From contig NZ_AP027141.1 in NCBI RefSeq assembly GCF_027943945.1, forward strand, positions 434,001-498,000: a DNA stretch of 64,000 bases, given 5' to 3'. The notes beneath the pieces are model-generated. The model was not told the origin of the DNA. It worked only from the letters and a program-made list of their open reading frames with translations, and ran no database searches. Each line of letters starts with the position of its first letter. Positions within the stretch are counted from its first letter, which is position 1. The DNA comes from Microbacterium terricola. Its GTDB lineage: Bacteria; Actinomycetota; Actinomycetes; Actinomycetales; Microbacteriaceae. Below are positions 60,725-64,000 of the stretch, in pieces. Position numbers and translations under genes: made by a program.

Positions 60725-61663
60725 GAGAACGGCGGGCGCGGGGGCGACCGGCGCGGCCGCGCGGGCGGCGAGCATCGCGGCGAGCACGGCGTCGGGGCGC
60801 TCCACCTGGGCGAAGTGGCCCGCGTCGGCGAGGCGGATCTCGCGGAAGTCGGCGATCGCGGCACGGAACGCGGCGGTGTCGCGCCGACCGGCGAACACGT
60901 CGCGGCGGCCGCGCACCGCGCGCACGGGGCACGTGATCGCGGACCAGATCCGCTCGTTGTATTCGGCGGCGAGGCGCGCCGCGCGCGCGAACGCCGCTAG
61001 ACGCACCTCGTCGCCGAACGCCGCCACCACCGAGGGATGCGGGCGACCCGCGAACAGCGGAGCGGTCAGCACCCGCAGCGCGCCGACCCGACCCAGCAGC
61101 CGCACGAAGCCGGTGCCTGCGCGGCCGAGGGCGGACAGCATCCGCATGACGAGCAGCATCCCCGCGAACCCGGGGGTCGCGAGCCCGCCGCGCAGCGGGC
61201 GCCGGATCGCGTCCAGCACACCCGCGCCGCTGGCCGAGACCGCGGTGACGCCGAGGGTCTCGTCCGGGTGCCGGGCGGCGATGTCGAGGGCGACGAACCC
61301 GCCCAGCGAGTGCCCGACGAGCCGCCAGGCGTCGTAGCCGAGCGCGCGGACCGCCTCGGCGACCGCGTCGGAGAGCTGTGCGACGCTCTGTACGCGGTCG
61401 AGCGCGCCGCTCTCGCCCCAGCCGGGCAGGTCGATCGCGACGACGTCGGCGAGCGGTTCTCCCGCCAGATCGGATGCGGTCACCAGCGGTGTCCAGGTGG
61501 TCCACGTTCCGGCAGCCCCGTGCAGGAGCACCGTGGCAGGCCCGCCGCGCTCGCGCCCGACGCGCGCGACGACGGTGCCGGCCGTACTGGTGACGGCGAC
61601 GCGTCGCAGCCCGAGGGCCGCGGCGTCCGTGCGCAGCCGCAGAGCAGAGCGGGAGGGCTTCAC
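60719..61663 (-). CDS. Alpha/beta-hydrolase
   Basis: This protein of about 314 residues has the alpha/beta-hydrolase fold: LLHGAAGTWTTW as the oxyanion region, VGHSLGGFVALD with the nucleophile serine, GRRDVFAGRRD around the acid, and DAGHFAQVERP with the catalytic histidine. Substrate is unknown. The GTG start at 61663 is chosen because an upstream start would run into the divergent tsaB gene; the ribosome binding site is weak. The last codons lie in the inverted repeat. Confidence 0.88.
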   Translation of the reverse strand: MKPSRSALRLRTDAAALGLRRVAVTSTAGTVVARVGRERGGPATVLLHGAAGTWTTWTPLVTASDLAGEPLADVVAIDLPGWGESGALDRVQSVAQLSDAVAEAVRALGYDAWRLVGHSLGGFVALDIAARHPDETLGVTAVSASGAGVLDAIRRPLRGGLATPGFAGMLLVMRMLSALGRAGTGFVRLLGRVGALRVLTAPLFAGRPHPSVVAAFGDEVRLAAFARAARLAAEYNERIWSAITCPVRAVRGRRDVFAGRRDTAAFRAAIADFREIRLADAGHFAQVERPDAVLAAMLAARAAAPVAPAPAVLR

Positions 61664-61721
61664 CCCGGTTCTTCGTCGCGGGGCCCGGATCGGATTCCGC
61701 GCGCCCGGGTAGCCTGAAGGG

Positions 61722-62399
61722 GTGATTCTCGGCATCGACACCTCTCTCGGCACGGCCGTCGCCGTCGTCGAGGCCGACGGGGTGGTGCGTGCCGATCTCG
61801 GCAGCGACAACCCGCTCGGACACGCCGAGGTGATCGGCGAGCTGCTGCAGCGGGCGGTGGCCGCCGCATCCGATCCGGCTGTCGACGGCGCTCCGCCGCC
61901 CGACGCCGGCGCGGAGATCGCGTACGTCGCCGCCGGCATGGGGCCGGGCCCGTTCACCGGGCTGCGTGTCGGCATCGCCGCGGCGCGGGCGTTCGCCCTC
62001 GGCCGGGGGATCCCGGTGCTGCCGGTGGTGAGCCACGACGCGGCGGCGCTCGAGCATCTGATCGAGTCGGTGGTCGCGGGGGAGCCGCTGCGCCGGTTCG
62101 CGATCGTGACCGACGCGCGTCGCCGCGAGTTCGCGTACACGGTGTACGACGACCTCGACGACGACGGGCTGCCGGTGCGGGCCGTCGAGCCCGCGCTGAT
62201 CCCGCGCGACGAGCTCGATGCCCGGCTGGCCGAGCTCGGAGCCGAGCGCCGTGACGTCACCCGGATCTCCGCCGCGATGGTCGCGCTCGTCGCCGCGCGG
62301 GCGCTGACCGCCGGCCGCGAGCCCGGCCCCGCCGACGCCCTCTACCTGCGCTCGCCGGATGTCACCATGCCGGCCGGACCGAAGAAGGTGGGCGTGTGA
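61722..62399 (+). CDS. tsaB: tRNA threonylcarbamoyladenosine biosynthesis protein TsaB
   Basis: This 225-residue ASKHA-fold protein is the non-catalytic dimerisation partner of TsaD in t6A synthesis. It starts [19 protein letters not shown], has [19 protein letters not shown] and the C-terminal [10 protein letters not shown]. The GTG start is six bases after TAGCCT (61710-61715), the same leaderless arrangement as two other genes with TAGCCT here. It overlaps rimI by four bases. Confidence 0.95.
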   Translation: MILGIDTSLGTAVAVVEADGVVRADLGSDNPLGHAEVIGELLQRAVAAASDPAVDGAPPPDAGAEIAYVAAGMGPGPFTGLRVGIAAARAFALGRGIPVLPVVSHDAAALEHLIESVVAGEPLRRFAIVTDARRREFAYTVYDDLDDDGLPVRAVEPALIPRDELDARLAELGAERRDVTRISAAMVALVAARALTAGREPGPADALYLRSPDVTMPAGPKKVGV

Positions 62400-62917
62400 C
62401 GGTGCGCACGGCCACGCCGGACGATCTCGACGCCATCATGGCGCTCGAGCGCGCGTCGTTCCCGACCGATGCCTGGTCGGACGCGATGATGCGCGCCGAG
62501 CTCGCCTCGCCGCATGGGCGGTACGTCGTCGACGAGGAGGCGGGACGCATGCTCGGATACGGCGGAGTCCGCGCGGTCTCGGGAGCTGCCGACGCCGACA
62601 TCCAGACGATCGCGATCGCCGAGCACGCGAGAGGCAGGGGTCGCGGGCGGACCCTGCTTCGCGAGCTGCTCGCGACCGCGCGCGACCGCGGAGCGCGCGA
62701 CCTGTTCCTGGAGGTGCGGGCCGACAACCCGGTCGCGCAGGCGCTGTACGCCTCGGAGGGCTTCGCCGAGATCGGCCGGCGCCCCCGCTACTACCAGCCG
62801 GACGACATCGACGCGGTCATCATGCAGCTCGACCTGGTCGCGTGGGCGGCCGCGCGCACGTCGATGGGCTCCGTGGCCGGGAGCGGCGCCGCGGCGGATG
62901 CGGGGGCATGCACATGA
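62396..62917 (+). CDS. rimI: Ribosomal-protein-alanine N-acetyltransferase RimI-like
   Basis: This 173-residue GNAT acetyltransferase has [20 protein letters not shown] at the start, [20 protein letters not shown] as the acetyl-CoA loop and [20 protein letters not shown]. RimI acetylates the N-terminus of ribosomal protein S18 in E. coli; in actinobacteria it commonly sits between tsaB and tsaD. A 20-residue extra tail ([19 protein letters not shown]) follows the usual end. It overlaps both neighbours by four bases. Confidence 0.92.
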   Translation: MTVRTATPDDLDAIMALERASFPTDAWSDAMMRAELASPHGRYVVDEEAGRMLGYGGVRAVSGAADADIQTIAIAEHARGRGRGRTLLRELLATARDRGARDLFLEVRADNPVAQALYASEGFAEIGRRPRYYQPDDIDAVIMQLDLVAWAAARTSMGSVAGSGAAADAGACT

Positions 62918-64000
62918 GCGCGCACGAACCCCTGGTGCTGGGCATCGAGACCAGCTGCGACGAGACCGGCATCGGCATCGTCCGCGGCCGCACGCTGCTC
63001 AGCAACACCATCGCGAGCAGCATGGACGAGCACTCCCGCTACGGCGGAGTCGTCCCCGAGGTGGCCGCGCGCGCCCACCTCGAGGCGCTGCAGCCCAGCA
63101 TCGAGGCGGCGCTCGCCGAGGCCGGATCCGCGCTCGACCTGGACGGCCCCCTCGCGCTGACCGACCTCGACGCGATCGCGGTCACCAGCGGCCCGGGCCT
63201 CGCCGGAGCGCTGATGGTCGGCGTCGGCGCCGCGAAGGCACTGGCCGTCTCGCTCGACAAGCCGCTCTACGCGGTCAACCACCTGGTCGGCCACATCGCC
63301 GCCGACATCCTCGACGCCGAGGCCGGTCCGCTCGAGTACCCGACGGTGGCGCTGCTGGTCAGCGGCGGGCACACCTCGCTCCTGCTCGTGCGCGACCTCA
63401 CCACCGACGTCGAGCTGCTCGGCGAGACCATGGACGACGCCGCCGGCGAGGCGTTCGACAAGGTGGCGCGCATCCTCGGGCTGCCGTATCCGGGCGGGCC
63501 CGAGATCGACCGTGCGGCGGTCGGCGCCGACCCGACCGCCATCCGGTTCCCGCGGGGGCTGTCCCGGGCATCCGACATGGAGAAGCACCGCTACGACTTC
63601 TCGTTCTCGGGGCTGAAGACCGCCGTGGCGCGGTGGATAGAGCAGCAGCCCCTTCGACAGGCTCAGGAACCGGATGTCGAGTGGACCGTGCCCGTCGGGG
63701 AGGTCGCCGCATCCTTCCGAGAAGCGGTCGTCGACGTGCTGGTCACCAAGGCGCTCGACGCCTGCGCGCGCCACGACGTGCCCCGACTGCTGCTGGGCGG
63801 GGGTGTCATCGCCAATCGCCGCCTGCGCGAGGTGGCGATCGAGCGCGCCGCGGCGGCGGGGGTGACAGTGCGGATCCCGCCGCTGTCGCTGTGCACCGAC
63901 AACGGCGCGATGATCGCCGCGCTGGCCTCGGAGCTGATCATGTCGGGCCGCCGACCCTCGACCCTCGCGTTCGGAGCGGATTCGACGCTGCCGGTCACGG
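62914..64000 (+). CDS. tsaD: tRNA N6-adenosine threonylcarbamoyltransferase, cut by the window edge
   Basis: The visible 362 codons cover nearly the whole enzyme, which transfers threonylcarbamoyl to A37 of tRNA. It starts [17 protein letters not shown]; the metal histidines are H123 and H127 in [10 protein letters not shown], and [22 protein letters not shown] and [12 protein letters not shown] are typical. The ATG at 62914 overlaps rimI (ATGA); an ATG six bases upstream is in frame. About residues 246-252 (PLRQAQE, between WIEQQ and PDVEW) are encoded by an interspersed repeat, in frame, in a region that varies in length among homologues. No stop is reached by base 64000. Confidence 0.95.
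   Translation, partial: MSAHEPLVLGIETSCDETGIGIVRGRTLLSNTIASSMDEHSRYGGVVPEVAARAHLEALQPSIEAALAEAGSALDLDGPLALTDLDAIAVTSGPGLAGALMVGVGAAKALAVSLDKPLYAVNHLVGHIAADILDAEAGPLEYPTVALLVSGGHTSLLLVRDLTTDVELLGETMDDAAGEAFDKVARILGLPYPGGPEIDRAAVGADPTAIRFPRGLSRASDMEKHRYDFSFSGLKTAVARWIEQQPLRQAQEPDVEWTVPVGEVAASFREAVVDVLVTKALDACARHDVPRLLLGGGVIANRRLREVAIERAAAAGVTVRIPPLSLCTDNGAMIAALASELIMSGRRPSTLAFGADSTLPVT
63650..63672 (+). repeat. CCTTCGACAGGCTCAG repeat inside tsaD
   Basis: CCCTTCGACAGGCTCAGGAA lies in frame in tsaD. The same core occurs at 41072 (intergenic) and, on the minus strand, in ugd (27754-27789). Confidence 0.75.

Noticed and set aside
1..64000. tRNA, rRNA, phage or insertion sequence genes
   Set aside because: No cloverleaf-like spacer, integrase, transposase or phage structural gene was recognised. 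The spacers are all under 300 bases.

Overview
The window comes from a high-GC actinobacterium, most likely Microbacterium or a close relative in Microbacteriaceae. The evidence is G+C-rich codons, many GTG starts, the housekeeping run rplM-rpsI-glmM, coaA, glmS, acpS-alr-tsaE and tsaB-rimI-tsaD, a DUF222/HNH '13E12' gene, and many genes with a TANNNT -10 element only 6-7 bases before the start codon (leaderless transcripts). Family calls come from reading motifs by eye; no database search was run.

Region 1 (1-12,400) is an envelope locus. It holds a truncated YPPS surface protein, two related small lipoproteins, a processive QxxRW-type family 2 glycosyltransferase facing an OmpR-type response regulator and a GH6 glucanase, a LAGTG-anchored surface protein, a DUF4012 protein, a Wzc-like tyrosine autokinase, a divergent HprK-like P-loop protein with a PqqD-like tail, and a Tat-exported protein. 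Region 2 (12,400-28,300) has a response regulator / PAS histidine kinase / degenerate-GGDEF membrane protein operon, a nucleotidyltransferase, a tandem 43-bp repeat array, the DUF222/HNH gene, a 1744-residue surface protein, two membrane proteins, an LRR-type surface protein and UDP-glucose dehydrogenase.

Region 3 (28,500-44,300) is a Wzx/Wzy-type capsule cluster that resembles colanic acid loci: fcl, gmd, a WcaI-like transferase, a WcaF-like acetyltransferase, two GT4-type transferases, a polymerase, a second acetyltransferase, a flippase, a GT2, a WbaP/WcaJ-like initiating transferase, Wzc and Wzb. Its centre (about 32.6-39.1 kb) is visibly AT-richer than the flanks, which suggests an exchanged serotype-specific core. 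Region 4 (44,300-46,600) has two CPBP intramembrane proteases flanking an LPSTG surface protein. Region 5 (46,600-64,000) is mostly core metabolism, with an ArsR/SRPBCC pair, a desaturase, a Ppx/GppA protein, and a second two-component system next to a PepSY-like protein.

Two patterns tie the window together. First, TTGCG direct repeats at exact 11-bp spacing lie upstream of surface-protein genes and of a response regulator gene, and two response regulators here have nearly identical DNA-binding domains; this suggests an envelope regulon. Second, several families of short interspersed repeats lie between genes and also in frame inside ugd, tsaD, the HprK-like gene, a CPBP protease gene and a hypothetical gene.
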